This document shows positions 18,487-27,903 of a stretch of 64,000 nucleotides of DNA, piece by piece. The stretch is taken from the NCBI GenBank assembly GCA_020635675.1, contig JACJZJ010000002.1, positions 310,001-374,000 of the forward strand, given 5' to 3'. The notes under the pieces were generated by a model. The model had not been told where the DNA came from and made no database searches. It saw only the letters and a list, made by a program, of their open reading frames with translations. The position numbers and the translations under genes were made by a program. Origin of the DNA: Flavobacteriales bacterium. Lineage in GTDB: Bacteria; Bacteroidota; Bacteroidia; Flavobacteriales_F; PHOS-HE28. Within the stretch, counting starts at the first letter, position 1; every line of letters starts with the position of its first letter.

Positions 18487-19770
18487 ATGGACCATGTGGC
18501 GGTCGAACTCCGTGACCTGATCGTCCATCTGCTCGTGGCCGCCGGCGCAGGCTTCCTGATCGGCCTGGAACGCGAGTACGCCAAGCGGATCGAGGAGGAC
18601 GACCGGCAGCTGGCGGGTGTGCGCACCCACACGCTGATCGCGATCGCCGGGTTCCTGACCGCGCTGCTCAGTGATCGGTATGGTGCCTGGGTGTTCGCGG
18701 CCGGTCTGCTCGGCCTGTTCGCATTGGTGGTGGCCTCCTACACGATGATCGCACGGGGCGGCAGCTACGGCGGCACCTCGGAGATCACCAGCGTGATCAC
18801 CTTCCTGATCGGCGCCACCGTGCATTCGGGGAACATCCTCTTCGCCCTGCTGCTCACCGTGGTGGTGATCCTGCTGCTCTCCTTCAAGGTCACGTTGCAC
18901 CGGTTCGCGGGCACGCTGGACCCACAGGAGATCCGCGCCTTCGCGCAGTTCATCATCATCTCGGCGCTGATGATGCCGTTCCTGCCGGACCGGCCGTTCG
19001 GTCCGTACGCGGCGTGGAACCCCCGCGAGATCTGGACGATGGTGGTGCTGGTCTCCGGCATCAGTCTCGCCGGCTACGTGCTGATGAAGGTGCTGGACAG
19101 GGGACGCGGCACGGTGTGGACGGCGGTCCTCGGCGGACTGGTCTCCAGCACGGCGGCCACGCTGAACTTCTCCCGCCGGTCACACCAGGAGGGCGAACGC
19201 GCCAAGGAGCGGATGGCGGCCGCCACGCTCACGGCGTGCACCATGATGTTCCCCCGCGTGCTGCTGATCGTAGCAGTCACCGCCCTGACCACGGGTCGTG
19301 CCCTGGCCCTGGGCGTGCTGCTCGTCACCGTCGCGGGAGCGGTGGTGGTGGTGCCGCAGTTGCGGCGCGAGTGGAAGGACGGCGGAGAGGACGCGCCCAC
19401 GCGTGCGGTGGGCAACCCCCTGAACCTGCGCCTGGCCGTGCAGTTCGCCCTGCTCTATGCCGCGGTGAAATGGCTGGTGGCGTTTGCGAACGCACGCTTC
19501 GGCGACACCGGCGTGTATGTCGCGGGAGGCCTGTCCGGGCTCACGGACGTGGACGCGATCTGCCTTTCGATGGCGCGCATGGTGCGGGAAGGCGGAACAC
19601 TTTCGCTCGCGGTGAACGTGATGATGCTGGCCATGCTGAGCAACACTTTGGTCAAGTTCCTGATCGTGGTGTTCGTCGGCGCCAGGGGCATGTGGCAGCG
19701 CGTGCTGCCCGGTTTCGCATTGTTGTTCGTCACCGGACTGGCATGGTTGGTGGTCCGACTCCTGATCTGA
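18487..19770 (+). CDS. MgtC/SapB-type membrane protein with DUF4010 domain
   Basis: A 427-residue polytopic membrane protein starting at MDHVAVELRDLIVHLLVAAG (18487); the first 130 residues form the MgtC/SapB domain with GFLIGLEREYAKR and GVRTHTLIAIAG. The rest is a DUF4010-type domain: LPDRPFGPYAAWNP, VSSTAATLNFSRRSH, and GLSGLTDVDAICLSMARM. About twelve membrane helices are visible. Proteins of this architecture are of unknown transport role. A TATCTTGG promoter-like octamer (18475-18482) lies 4 nt before the start. Confidence 0.85.
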   Translation: MDHVAVELRDLIVHLLVAAGAGFLIGLEREYAKRIEEDDRQLAGVRTHTLIAIAGFLTALLSDRYGAWVFAAGLLGLFALVVASYTMIARGGSYGGTSEITSVITFLIGATVHSGNILFALLLTVVVILLLSFKVTLHRFAGTLDPQEIRAFAQFIIISALMMPFLPDRPFGPYAAWNPREIWTMVVLVSGISLAGYVLMKVLDRGRGTVWTAVLGGLVSSTAATLNFSRRSHQEGERAKERMAAATLTACTMMFPRVLLIVAVTALTTGRALALGVLLVTVAGAVVVVPQLRREWKDGGEDAPTRAVGNPLNLRLAVQFALLYAAVKWLVAFANARFGDTGVYVAGGLSGLTDVDAICLSMARMVREGGTLSLAVNVMMLAMLSNTLVKFLIVVFVGARGMWQRVLPGFALLFVTGLAWLVVRLLI

Positions 19771-19847
19771 CATCGGGACCGGACCTGAGGAATGTCGGTC
19801 CGCGACACGAAATGATGTATTTGTTTGCGTGCTGAACATCCAGCGTC

Positions 19848-20681
19848 ATGCCCGAAGCGAACTCCCATCACCGCTCCATCTTCCACCCCACCGACCTGAC
19901 GGCCGACAGCCGCACGGCCTTCCTGCACGCCCTGCGCCTCGCGGTCGCGGCAAAGGCCCGGCTATCCATCATGCACGTGGGCGATGAAGAGGAGCCCGAC
20001 CAGGGAACGTTGCCCCAGGTGCGGGAGACCCTCAAACGCTGGGGCATGATCACCCGCACCTCCGATGATGCCGAGCTGAAGGCGCTTGGCCTGGGTGTGG
20101 TGAAGCGGATGGCCCAGGGAGCCGATCCGCTCGAGACCTGCGTGGCACACCTGGAGCACCACACGCCGGAGATGATCGTGCTGTACACACACCAGCGCGA
20201 AGGCCGGATGAGCTGGCTGGTGCCACGCATGGCCGAACCGCTGGCACGCCGCACCCATGCACCCACGCTTTTCATCCCCCATGGAAGAAGGGGATTCGTG
20301 GATGCGGTATCCGGGAGCGTACGGCTGCGCCGTATCCTGGTGCCGATCGCGGCCGCACCATCACCACAGCGCGCCATCGGCGCTGCGGTGCAGCTCGCCC
20401 GATCGCTTGCCGAAGGACCGGTGACCTTCACCCTTCTGCATGTGGACGATGGCACTCCCGCTCCGGAAACGGACCCACCGCATCGGGAAGGCTGGACCTG
20501 GGAGCGGCGCACGGTCTCCGGCGAAGTGGCCCAGGCGATCGTGGATGCGGCCGGCGCGGACACCGACCTGATCGCAATGGCGACCGCCGGTCACGACGGG
20601 TTCCTCGATGCGTTGCGCGGCAGCACCACCGAGCGGGTCCTCCGCCTGGCGGCCTGTCCGTTGCTCGCCACCTCCGCGTGA
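19848..20681 (+). CDS. tandem-domain universal stress protein (UspA family)
   Basis: A 277-residue cytoplasmic protein with two Usp domains. Domain 1 (about 8-145) begins SIFHPTDLTADSRTAFLHALRLA and ends with HAPTLFIP. Domain 2 (about 158-277) begins RILVPIAAAPSPQRAIGAAVQLA. It carries the nucleotide-loop G-x2-G-x(n)-G-S/T pattern in GHDGFLDALRGSTTERVL and ends CPLLATSA. The first domain lacks a clear loop, so only the second is likely to bind ATP. The gene stands alone on plus, ending 10 bp before the convergent CHAD gene. Confidence 0.85.
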   Translation: MPEANSHHRSIFHPTDLTADSRTAFLHALRLAVAAKARLSIMHVGDEEEPDQGTLPQVRETLKRWGMITRTSDDAELKALGLGVVKRMAQGADPLETCVAHLEHHTPEMIVLYTHQREGRMSWLVPRMAEPLARRTHAPTLFIPHGRRGFVDAVSGSVRLRRILVPIAAAPSPQRAIGAAVQLARSLAEGPVTFTLLHVDDGTPAPETDPPHREGWTWERRTVSGEVAQAIVDAAGADTDLIAMATAGHDGFLDALRGSTTERVLRLAACPLLATSA

Positions 20682-20691
20682 ACCCGGGGGA

Positions 20692-21435
20692 TCAGCGGGG
20701 CTTCGCCTCTCCTACGGATCCCTGTGCGGCCACCCACTGATCGAACAGGTGACGGTCGTGGGCCTCCCCCCAGCGGTCCTGACGTGCCTTCAAGCGTTCC
20801 ACCCAATGGCGCGCCCGGACACGTACCACGGGATCCAGCGTGATCAGCAGGTGGCGGTAGCGCTTCAACGCAACCCGTGCACGATGCTGTAGCTCCGTGT
20901 CACCCTTCACCACGTTCCGTTCGCGCCGCACATAGCGCTTCCGGTTGGTCACCGCCAGATCACCGAACCGCTTTCCGCTCGCCTTCCAAATGTCCGCCCC
21001 CACCATCGCAGCGGATCCCGACAGAAGATCCGCGGGCAACGCCAGGGGGATCGCGGCCAGGGCCCGGCGCGCCACGGGAGCGAGCCGCCGCACCTCGGCA
21101 CGGGCGATCGGGCGGAGCGAAGTCGTACGCGCCGAACTGCCGCAACGCAACACCCGGAGTTGCGCATCGCGCAGGGGGCCGAGCGCGCGCAGCGTGGCCT
21201 TCACGGAACGGTAGGCGCCCGCGATGCGTGGGTCGTCCGGCCAATGGATGGCCATCAGCGCGAGCACCGGCAACGCACGTCGTGCCGCCAGACGCAGCTC
21301 ATGCACGGCCGGTTCGGACAATGTCCGATCGCAGATGGCATGCGCCCGCACCAACCTGTCGAATACGGCACGCCACCGCTCCACCAAGCGGCGCAACTTC
21401 CCAGGGCGTGGGTGCTTCAGCATGTGGCGCGGCAT
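20692..21435 (-). CDS. CHAD domain protein
   Basis: A 247-residue, Arg/His-rich helical protein with the conserved-histidine pattern of CHAD domains: VHELRLAARRALPVL near residue 45, LGPLRDAQLRVLR near 90, HRARVALKRYRHLL near 190, and GEAHDRHLFDQW near 230. CHAD proteins bind polyphosphate and often associate with polyphosphate granules. No fused CYTH domain or adjacent polyphosphate kinase is visible, so a polyphosphate link rests on the family only. Start may be 21435 or the Met four residues later. Confidence 0.82.
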   Translation of the reverse strand: MPRHMLKHPRPGKLRRLVERWRAVFDRLVRAHAICDRTLSEPAVHELRLAARRALPVLALMAIHWPDDPRIAGAYRSVKATLRALGPLRDAQLRVLRCGSSARTTSLRPIARAEVRRLAPVARRALAAIPLALPADLLSGSAAMVGADIWKASGKRFGDLAVTNRKRYVRRERNVVKGDTELQHRARVALKRYRHLLITLDPVVRVRARHWVERLKARQDRWGEAHDRHLFDQWVAAQGSVGEAKPR

Positions 21436-21495
21436 GCTTCACGAAGGTCGTCAAAGCCTCCATGCCTGTCCACCATGTATGCACGTCCGTGCGCG

Positions 21496-21906
21496 CTAGG
21501 ACCACACCCGCAGGGCCTGCCCCTCCAGGCTGGTGTTCATGCGCTGCAGGTCGGTGGTGGCCGGTCCGTTCTGCACCACGCCGCTCTCGCTGAAGTTGGC
21601 GCCATGGCCATTGCAGTGGAAGCGGTGCGACGAGGCCTGGTACTGCACGGTGACACCCTGATGGGTGCAGGCCGCCGCCACGGCGATGTAGTTCCCGTCC
21701 AGGGTACGCGCCACGATCACGCCCTGTGTCACCAGATACCCGCCGTTCGCGGTGAGCGCCTGGTTGCCGGACTGCGTCAGGTCCAGCGTGAAGTCGACGT
21801 TCAGGTGTGGGGCGTCCTGCTGTTTGCGACAGCCCTGCAGGCAGGGTCCCAGCACGGCCACACCGACGCCGGCACCCACCAACCGAAGGAAATCCGCTCG
21901 ATCCAT
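21496..21906 (-). CDS. Rieske [2Fe-2S] domain lipoprotein
   Basis: A 136-residue protein with an N-terminal lipobox-like signal (MDRADFLRLVGAGVGVAVLG then LQGC), so it is probably a membrane lipoprotein. The Rieske ligand motifs are present: CTHQGV (Cys/His pair 1) and HCNGHGANF (pair 2). The second is C-x-x-H, less Pro/Cys-rich than in bc1-type proteins. No partner cytochrome b or oxygenase is encoded nearby, so it may serve as a stand-alone electron carrier. It follows no gene on its strand closely. Confidence 0.88.
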   Translation of the reverse strand: MDRADFLRLVGAGVGVAVLGPCLQGCRKQQDAPHLNVDFTLDLTQSGNQALTANGGYLVTQGVIVARTLDGNYIAVAAACTHQGVTVQYQASSHRFHCNGHGANFSESGVVQNGPATTDLQRMNTSLEGQALRVWS

Positions 21907-22064
21907 TTTTCAGGGCCCCATGGGAGGGACCGGTCAAAGGGACGTGCGCACGGCGGCGATCATTGCATCGGCCCCGTCCGGACCGGCGAAAGGGCCGACG
22001 GAGCGGGCAGTGGTGGGGATGGAACGGGCACCGCATCCCCCGGGCGTTTTGTTAATTTCCTGGC

Positions 22065-23483
22065 ATGAAGCACACATTACTCCTCCCTGCACTGTGCCTC
22101 TACATGCAGGCCAGCGCCTGGGGTCCTGATGTTACCGTGGACCCTTACCTCTCGGGTGGCGTTACCGACGTGATCGAAGCACCGGACGGATCGCTCGTCG
22201 CTGCGGTGGCCGACACGGTGCCCAATGATGGCACGCTGATCTCCTTTCATCTTTCGCTGGACGGCGGGATGACCTGGACGCCGGCCTCCTACACGGTACC
22301 GGGCAACGGCGTCAGTCCACGCGTCAAGCTGGTGAAGAGCGCCACCGCCTTCCATTGCCTCTTCCTCGACGGGATCACCGTGAAGGTGTTCACGCCGGGC
22401 ACGGGCGTCACCGGTTCCTACACCGACTATGATGCCGAGGAGTTCGATGCCGTGATGACGCCGGCGGGATGGCTCTACCTGTACTTGCAGCTGCCCGGCA
22501 GCAACAGCATCCGACGGGCGGGCTCGAACGATGGCGGTGTGACATGGACGGGGAACAGTGCCTCGGTGACCTCGACCGGGTCCATTCCCCGTCTGTCGAT
22601 CAGTCCGGGTGACACCGTTGTCCTGAACTACTATGGACCCGTACTCGCCGATCGACCAAAAAGCAAGGTACGCTCGGCGTTCTATACCGAATCAAGTCCG
22701 GGGACACTGACGCCCGGCACCTTCCAGGATGTGATCACGGATGTAACCGTCGACAAGTGGCACTACACCTCGGCCATCCACGGCGGCAGGGTGTGGTTCC
22801 TCTGGGAGCAGGGGCCCATCGGCGGGCGCACCCTGTGGTACCGGCTCAGCATGGACAACGGGGTGAACTACGGCACGGCGCACCAGGTGGTGGGCGGTGC
22901 CGGCCAGGATGTGGCGGACCTGCGTGCGATCGCACACGCCGAGATGGGCGGCACGCGTTTGGAGGTCGTGCACGCGACCTACACCACGCCCGGCGGCATG
23001 GATCCGACGCAGGACCTGCTGGTACACCACCAAGTGACCGGCGCCGCACCGGATGTCTTCTCCACCGCGGCACCGATCTCCGGGCATGCGCCCCTGGACC
23101 TGCCGGTGAACGACAGTCCCGGTCTGGTGGCCCTGACCGGCGGCGGAGTGGGCGTGCTCTGGCCGGGGCACACCACGCCGGACGCCGACCTGTTCTGGGA
23201 CACCGGGGGTGTGCCGACAGTATTACCGGAGCTGACCGATGGCATGCATGCACGCATCATCGGACCTGTGACCGATGCACTTCAGCTCGGTTATGCTATG
23301 TCCGCAGCGAGCGATTGGACCTTGATGGACGCCACCGGACGCACGCTGCGCAACGGCATGCTGCCCGCCGCCGAACAGGAACGCATCGTCACCATCGAGG
23401 TGCGGGACCTGCGCGCGGGAACCTATCTGCTACTGCTCCAGGAGCACGACACACGACGCACGCTGCGGTTCCTGAAAGAATGA
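22065..23483 (+). CDS. secreted BNR/sialidase-like protein with T9SS sorting domain
   Basis: A 472-residue exported protein with signal peptide MKHTLLLPALCLYMQASAW. It contains at least two Asp-box (BNR) repeats of the S-x-D-G-G-x-T-W type (LSLDGGMTW near residue 65 and SNDGGVTW near 155), suggesting a beta-propeller. No sialidase catalytic set is evident. The last 65 residues (WTLMDATGRTL...LRAGTYLLLLQEHDTRRTLRFLKE) resemble a T9SS type A sorting domain. A TAATTTCC octamer lies 4 nt before the ATG. Role unknown. Confidence 0.8.
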   Translation: MKHTLLLPALCLYMQASAWGPDVTVDPYLSGGVTDVIEAPDGSLVAAVADTVPNDGTLISFHLSLDGGMTWTPASYTVPGNGVSPRVKLVKSATAFHCLFLDGITVKVFTPGTGVTGSYTDYDAEEFDAVMTPAGWLYLYLQLPGSNSIRRAGSNDGGVTWTGNSASVTSTGSIPRLSISPGDTVVLNYYGPVLADRPKSKVRSAFYTESSPGTLTPGTFQDVITDVTVDKWHYTSAIHGGRVWFLWEQGPIGGRTLWYRLSMDNGVNYGTAHQVVGGAGQDVADLRAIAHAEMGGTRLEVVHATYTTPGGMDPTQDLLVHHQVTGAAPDVFSTAAPISGHAPLDLPVNDSPGLVALTGGGVGVLWPGHTTPDADLFWDTGGVPTVLPELTDGMHARIIGPVTDALQLGYAMSAASDWTLMDATGRTLRNGMLPAAEQERIVTIEVRDLRAGTYLLLLQEHDTRRTLRFLKE

Positions 23484-23528
23484 CGTTCTTGTGATCCGGT
23501 ACGCGGCTGCGTTCCCACCTCACCTTCC

Positions 23529-23939
23529 ATGAGCAGCCCGGACAAGATCGATACGCCATTGGCCACCGTGACACGGGTGCGGCCCGATCGCGTGGAGGTG
23601 CGCTTCAAACCCGGCATCAAGCTCGAACCGAAAGGCATCGGACTGATCCTGGACCAGCGCGAGCGCATGGGCGGCGAACGACCGCACCAGGTGCTGATCG
23701 TGATGCCCGAGGACGTGGACTTCGAGATGGGCATGATGACCACCGATCACTACGGCGGTCGCAAGGTGGTCGACATGACCCTCGCCGTGGCCTGGGTGGC
23801 CGCGCCCGGCATGACGCAGGAACTCACAAGCCTCTATCTCACCTACTTCCCCACCCACTTCGCCAGCCGGGTGTTCACCACCGAGGAGGAGGCGAAGCAA
23901 TGGCTGGACGAGGAAGGACCACGTCGGGGAACGGCCTGA
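23529..23939 (+). CDS. DUF7793-like small protein (paralogue of the 18008-18415 gene)
   Basis: A 136-residue cytoplasmic protein with ATVTRVRPDRVEVRFKPG at the N-terminus and a C-terminal YFPTHFASRVFTTEEEAKQWL helix. These align with the landmarks of the protein encoded at 18008-18415, so I treat them as paralogues of a DUF7793/STAS-like type. It lies between two T9SS-sorted secreted proteins but has no signal peptide itself. Function unknown. Confidence 0.78.
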   Translation: MSSPDKIDTPLATVTRVRPDRVEVRFKPGIKLEPKGIGLILDQRERMGGERPHQVLIVMPEDVDFEMGMMTTDHYGGRKVVDMTLAVAWVAAPGMTQELTSLYLTYFPTHFASRVFTTEEEAKQWLDEEGPRRGTA

Positions 23940-24067
23940 GCGAAGGACCCAACGCGGGCCGGCCGGGTGCCCGCACCGGGATCGTATATCCGCCTGGCTT
24001 TCTGCAAGGGCACCGATCGGGAACAACGATATTTTGGTGTTGGTGCTTCAAATGGCACCCCTGCGTA

Positions 24068-25858
24068 ATGGTCCGGAAAACGACCCTTCTCCTACCCGCG
24101 ATCGCGATGCTGCCGATGCTATGCACGGCGCAAAGCACCAGCATCGCCTACCTGGAAATCAACGACGTGAAGGCGCTCTTCATGCCGCACGGCATGATCG
24201 CCAAGAACCCCGGCACCTCCCAGTCCGACTATGAAGTGCCCGCGATGAGCGGCAGGCATCCGCTTTATGCCGCCTCGCTCTGGATCGGTGGCGTGGACGG
24301 TTCGCAGCAACTGCACCTCGCCGCGCTGAAGTACGATCAGGACACCTATCCGGACTTCGCTCCCGGTCCGCTGAGCATCGATGGCACCGCGACCATCACC
24401 GCGGCCACCTCGCAACAATATGACCAGATCTGGAAGATCGATGCGGCCGACGTGGCCGAGCACCAGGCCTACTTCACCTGCCTGGCCACGCCGGGCTGCG
24501 ACCCTGCTGTGGAATTCCCCGGCTACACCGTACCGGCCGGATTCTACCAGTGGCCCGCGCATGGTGACCTGCAACAGGACCAGGCCCTCTACCTGGCACC
24601 CTTCATCGACTTCGACGCCAATGGCGCCTACGACCCGGACGAAGGGGACGCACCCTGCATCCAGGGGGACCAGGCCCTGTTCTTCATCTACAATGACAAG
24701 CTGCACCCGCATGCCTCGGGCGGCCTGCCCATCGGCGTGGAAGTGCAGGCCATGCCCTTCGCCTTCGCCACCGCCGACCCGGCATTGGCACAGACCATCT
24801 TCCTGAAGTACCACGTGATCAACCGGGGCACCCTGACCCTGTACAATACCTACGTGAGCCTTTTCACCGACTTCGATCTGGGCAACTACGACGACGACCT
24901 CATCGGCTGCGATGCCGCCCGCAACCTCTGGTACGCATACAACGGCGACAACAACGACGAGAACGGCAGCGGCCTGCTCGGCTATGGCACGCAGCCCCCC
25001 GCCTTCGGCGCGGTGATGCTGCAAGGGCCCTTCATGGACGCAAACGCGATCGATGATCCAGTGGACAACACCCTGCCGGCCTGGAACGGCACCGGGTTCG
25101 GCGATGGTGCGAACGACAATGAGCGGCTCGGGATCGCCTACACCCGCTATTACAATAACGGCGGGGGGCCGATGGGCGACCCGATGACCGCCGGCGCCTA
25201 TTACAACTACCTCCGCGGGCTCTGGGCCGACAACTCACCGCAGTTGTACGGTGGCAACGGCCACATCTCCGATCCGGACGCGGACCCGAACCTGACGGCG
25301 CACTTCGCCTACCCGGACGACACGGACCCTGTGGGCGCGGGCACCGGAGGGGCGGTGCAAGCAGCTTGGAACGAAATGAACGCGGGGAACCTACCCGGCG
25401 ACCGGCGCATGCTGGGCAACAGCGGACCCTTCACGCTGGAACCCGGCGAGGAGTTCGACCTGGTGTACGCACTGGTGTATGCGCGCGCGGGCAGTGGTGG
25501 TCCGTTCGCCAGTGTGGCCGCCCTGCAGCAACGGGTGGATTCCGTCCGTGCGTTCTGGGAACAACTGGACGGCGGATGCACCGGGCAGGACGGCCAGGTG
25601 GGCCTGGGACCCGTTCCTGACATCCGGCCCCTGCTGCTCTATCCATCACCCTGCGCGGACCGCGTGCACCTGGACGCGGCCGCGGACCTCGCGGGCACTG
25701 CGTTGGAGGTGCTTGACGCGACCGGACGGACGGTGCTGACGCGGACCCTCCGCACCGGTGAGAACACCATCGACGTGAGCGGGCTGGCGCCCGGCCTTTA
25801 CACCGGCGCGGCCACGACCCGGGGTGCCCGACTTGTCGGTCGGCTGGTGAAAGAGTAG
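24068..25858 (+). CDS. secreted protein with T9SS type A sorting domain
   Basis: A 596-residue exported protein; start set at MVRKTTLLLPAIAMLPMLCTAQ (24068) because the longer frame from 23900 overlaps the preceding gene and lacks a signal. The mature part resembles a Bacteroidota family of large secreted proteins with Asp/Asn-rich segments (FDANGAYDPDEGD, DFDLGNYDDDLIGCD) that probably bind calcium, and Tyr-rich stretches. The C-terminal 75 residues (LLYPSPCADRVHLD...ATGRTVL...LAPGLYTGAATTRGARLVGRLVKE) form a T9SS type A sorting domain. No enzymatic motif recognised. Confidence 0.85.
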   Translation: MVRKTTLLLPAIAMLPMLCTAQSTSIAYLEINDVKALFMPHGMIAKNPGTSQSDYEVPAMSGRHPLYAASLWIGGVDGSQQLHLAALKYDQDTYPDFAPGPLSIDGTATITAATSQQYDQIWKIDAADVAEHQAYFTCLATPGCDPAVEFPGYTVPAGFYQWPAHGDLQQDQALYLAPFIDFDANGAYDPDEGDAPCIQGDQALFFIYNDKLHPHASGGLPIGVEVQAMPFAFATADPALAQTIFLKYHVINRGTLTLYNTYVSLFTDFDLGNYDDDLIGCDAARNLWYAYNGDNNDENGSGLLGYGTQPPAFGAVMLQGPFMDANAIDDPVDNTLPAWNGTGFGDGANDNERLGIAYTRYYNNGGGPMGDPMTAGAYYNYLRGLWADNSPQLYGGNGHISDPDADPNLTAHFAYPDDTDPVGAGTGGAVQAAWNEMNAGNLPGDRRMLGNSGPFTLEPGEEFDLVYALVYARAGSGGPFASVAALQQRVDSVRAFWEQLDGGCTGQDGQVGLGPVPDIRPLLLYPSPCADRVHLDAAADLAGTALEVLDATGRTVLTRTLRTGENTIDVSGLAPGLYTGAATTRGARLVGRLVKE

Positions 25859-25975
25859 CGGGTGTGCGCACGTCCGGTCATGGTGCGTGATGCACTGCGC
25901 GTGCCGTGACCGGCCGTGACCTCGGCACAGGCAGCGCGGCCGGGCCACGCCGCATCTTCATGGAAAGGACCGCTC

Positions 25976-26731
25976 ATGCCCCGTTCGACCCGCACCGCCT
26001 TCGCCCTATCCGCACTGCTGCCCACGATGGCCTTCGCCTGTTCCTGCTTCGGGCCGGACAATTTCTGCGCGTCAGTGGACCCCGGTGCCTACTTCGCGCC
26101 GGACGCCGTGGTGCTCGCGGTGAAGCAGGTGGACGTGGCCTACGGCATGCACGTGAAGATCGTGCGGTCGTTCAGCGGGCCGCTGGACGCCGACGATGTG
26201 ATCACCGTGTGGGGCGATTGCGGCGCGCTGTGTCGCTGGTACACCGCCGCCTGGAGCGTGGGCGACACGGTGCTCTTCGCGCTGCAGGAGACCGACCTGG
26301 TGGGCAACACCATCTGCGGCACCTCCTACGAGCAGCCGCAGGACTACATGATCTCCATCTGTGGGGTGTACTGGCTCGGCTATTCCAACGGCATGATCAG
26401 CGGCCACCTCTTTCCCGGTCAGGGCACCACTACACTGACCACGGCGCAGTTCGCGGTGGAACTGGCCGGCTGCCTCGCCGGCACCACGGGCATCGATGAA
26501 GCCGCCATCGATCCGCTGCGGATCACCTACCGGGACGGTCTGCCGACCCTGCGGATGTCCGCCACCTCACCCGTCGCGCTCACCATCCGCGACGCCTCCG
26601 GACGCAGCACCCTGGAACGGTCGTGGGACGGCGCACCCCTTGACGTTGCCGACCTGGCGCCCGGTATCTACCTGGTGGAAGTGCGCGGCGGGCGGGAGCG
26701 CATCGCCCGCAAAGTGGTGGTCGGCCGGTAG
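25976..26731 (+). CDS. secreted Cys-rich protein with T9SS type A sorting domain
   Basis: A 251-residue exported protein; the ATG at 25976 gives the signal peptide MPRSTRTAFALSALLPTMAF followed by ACSCFGP. The N-terminal domain (about 20-175) has many cysteines (CSC, WGDCGALCRWY, NTICGTSYEQ, ISICGVYW), probably disulfide-bonded, reminiscent of tissue-inhibitor-like secreted domains. The C-terminal 65 residues (LTIRDASGRSTLERSW...LAPGIYLVEVRGGRERIARKVVVGR) form a T9SS sorting domain. Ends 2 bp from the convergent choice-of-anchor gene. Confidence 0.8.
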   Translation: MPRSTRTAFALSALLPTMAFACSCFGPDNFCASVDPGAYFAPDAVVLAVKQVDVAYGMHVKIVRSFSGPLDADDVITVWGDCGALCRWYTAAWSVGDTVLFALQETDLVGNTICGTSYEQPQDYMISICGVYWLGYSNGMISGHLFPGQGTTTLTTAQFAVELAGCLAGTTGIDEAAIDPLRITYRDGLPTLRMSATSPVALTIRDASGRSTLERSWDGAPLDVADLAPGIYLVEVRGGRERIARKVVVGR

Positions 26732-26732
26732 A

Positions 26733-27779
26733 TCAACGAACCACCACGAAGCGGCCCAACGCCCTGGCAGCGGACCGGTCGCTTTGGAACATCACGAGAT
26801 ACGTGCCTGCCGGCAGGCCCGGCAGCGCCGCGCCCGATCCCGCGGGATCCGCAACCTGCAACGTCCGCACCGGCCGGCCGTCCACCGTGTGCAGCACCAA
26901 CCAACCGCCGCCCGTCGTGGCCAGGTGCAACACCTCCTGTTGTGGATCCCAAAAAAGGCCGGGCGGTGGAGCGGCCACCGCGGCCACCCCTTCGTGGATC
27001 GGTGAACGCAAACCGCCCGCGCGGAGGAGGACACCGGAATCGCAACTGCGATCGAACACATCGGCCACCGCGATGCGCAGGTGGTAGATGGCCCCCTGCT
27101 GCACCGCCCGTTCCATCCGGAGCACGACGCTCAGCCCGTCGTACTGCACGTAGTAGGGATCGGTGTCGAACGGCGCCGTCTGACCATCGCCGTTGTCCAC
27201 GAAGTAGGCGGAGTCCGCCGTGGTGAGCAGGTGCACGGTGGATACCGGATCGGCGGTGCCGGGCAGGAGGGCGAGGTTCTCCGCGCCGTTGGTGTAGGGC
27301 CCGTTGATCCCCGGCCCGCTGAGGAAGATCGCCATGCCATCGTTGACCGGAACCTGCGGCCCGAACTCCTCGGACCCGAACCGGAACTCCAGGTAGAGCG
27401 AATCGCCCAGGGGCATCACGTCCAGGTCCAGCGTCACCTGGTCCCGCGTGGTGCCGCCCAGCACGGTCACCATGTCCGGGTCCGACGGACCGAATGGCTG
27501 GGCTTCCGTGCTCCAGCAAAGCGCCGCGTTCGGACCGGCGATGTCCGGCGAACCGGTGGTGAGCAACAGGCCGGCCGCCATCTGCAGACAGGTGTTCGGC
27601 GCGGTGAACACCGCGTACTGGTCCGTGGTGCCGGGCGTCACCAGCACGTTGCTCACCTGCACCCCCGGACCCGCCAGCACCTGCTGCACCATCTGTGCGA
27701 TGGGCAACGAGGTGTCATAGACATACTGCGCCGCGGCGAGCACGGGACAGAACAGGGCGAGCGGAAGGGTGCAGCGCAT
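26733..27779 (-). CDS. choice-of-anchor L domain protein with T9SS sorting domain
   Basis: A 348-residue exported protein with signal peptide MRCTLPLALFCPVLAAAQ (ATG at 27779). Residues about 25-245 match the choice-of-anchor L domain: VSNVLVTPGTTDQYAVF, GLLLTTGSPDIAGPN, EFRFGSEEFGPQVPVNDGMAIFLSGPG, and RIAVADVFDRSCDSGVLLRAGGL. The C-terminus (LHTVDGRPVRTLQV...LPAGTYLVMFQSDRSAARALGRFVVVR) is a T9SS type A sorting domain. Likely a surface or secreted adhesive protein; the longer open frame upstream lacks a signal peptide. Confidence 0.85.
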   Translation of the reverse strand: MRCTLPLALFCPVLAAAQYVYDTSLPIAQMVQQVLAGPGVQVSNVLVTPGTTDQYAVFTAPNTCLQMAAGLLLTTGSPDIAGPNAALCWSTEAQPFGPSDPDMVTVLGGTTRDQVTLDLDVMPLGDSLYLEFRFGSEEFGPQVPVNDGMAIFLSGPGINGPYTNGAENLALLPGTADPVSTVHLLTTADSAYFVDNGDGQTAPFDTDPYYVQYDGLSVVLRMERAVQQGAIYHLRIAVADVFDRSCDSGVLLRAGGLRSPIHEGVAAVAAPPPGLFWDPQQEVLHLATTGGGWLVLHTVDGRPVRTLQVADPAGSGAALPGLPAGTYLVMFQSDRSAARALGRFVVVR

Positions 27780-27903
27780 GGGGGAGGGCATCCGGGTGCG
27801 GACGGAAATTACTGGACGGTGCGCTGCCTGCGGAACGTTAAGGAATGTGATCGGGGCCACCCGCTGCGCACGACGCCGCTACCTTGGATCAAAGACCCAC
27901 GGC

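Noticed and set aside
19784..19806. CGGACC/GGTCCG inverted arms after the MgtC/DUF4010 gene.
   Set aside because: A 6-bp stem with an 11-nt loop and no T-run is too weak to call a terminator.
25874..25913. A 10-bp imperfect hairpin after the T9SS gene at 24068-25858.
   Set aside because: One mismatch, a 20-nt loop and no T-run; not convincing as a terminator.
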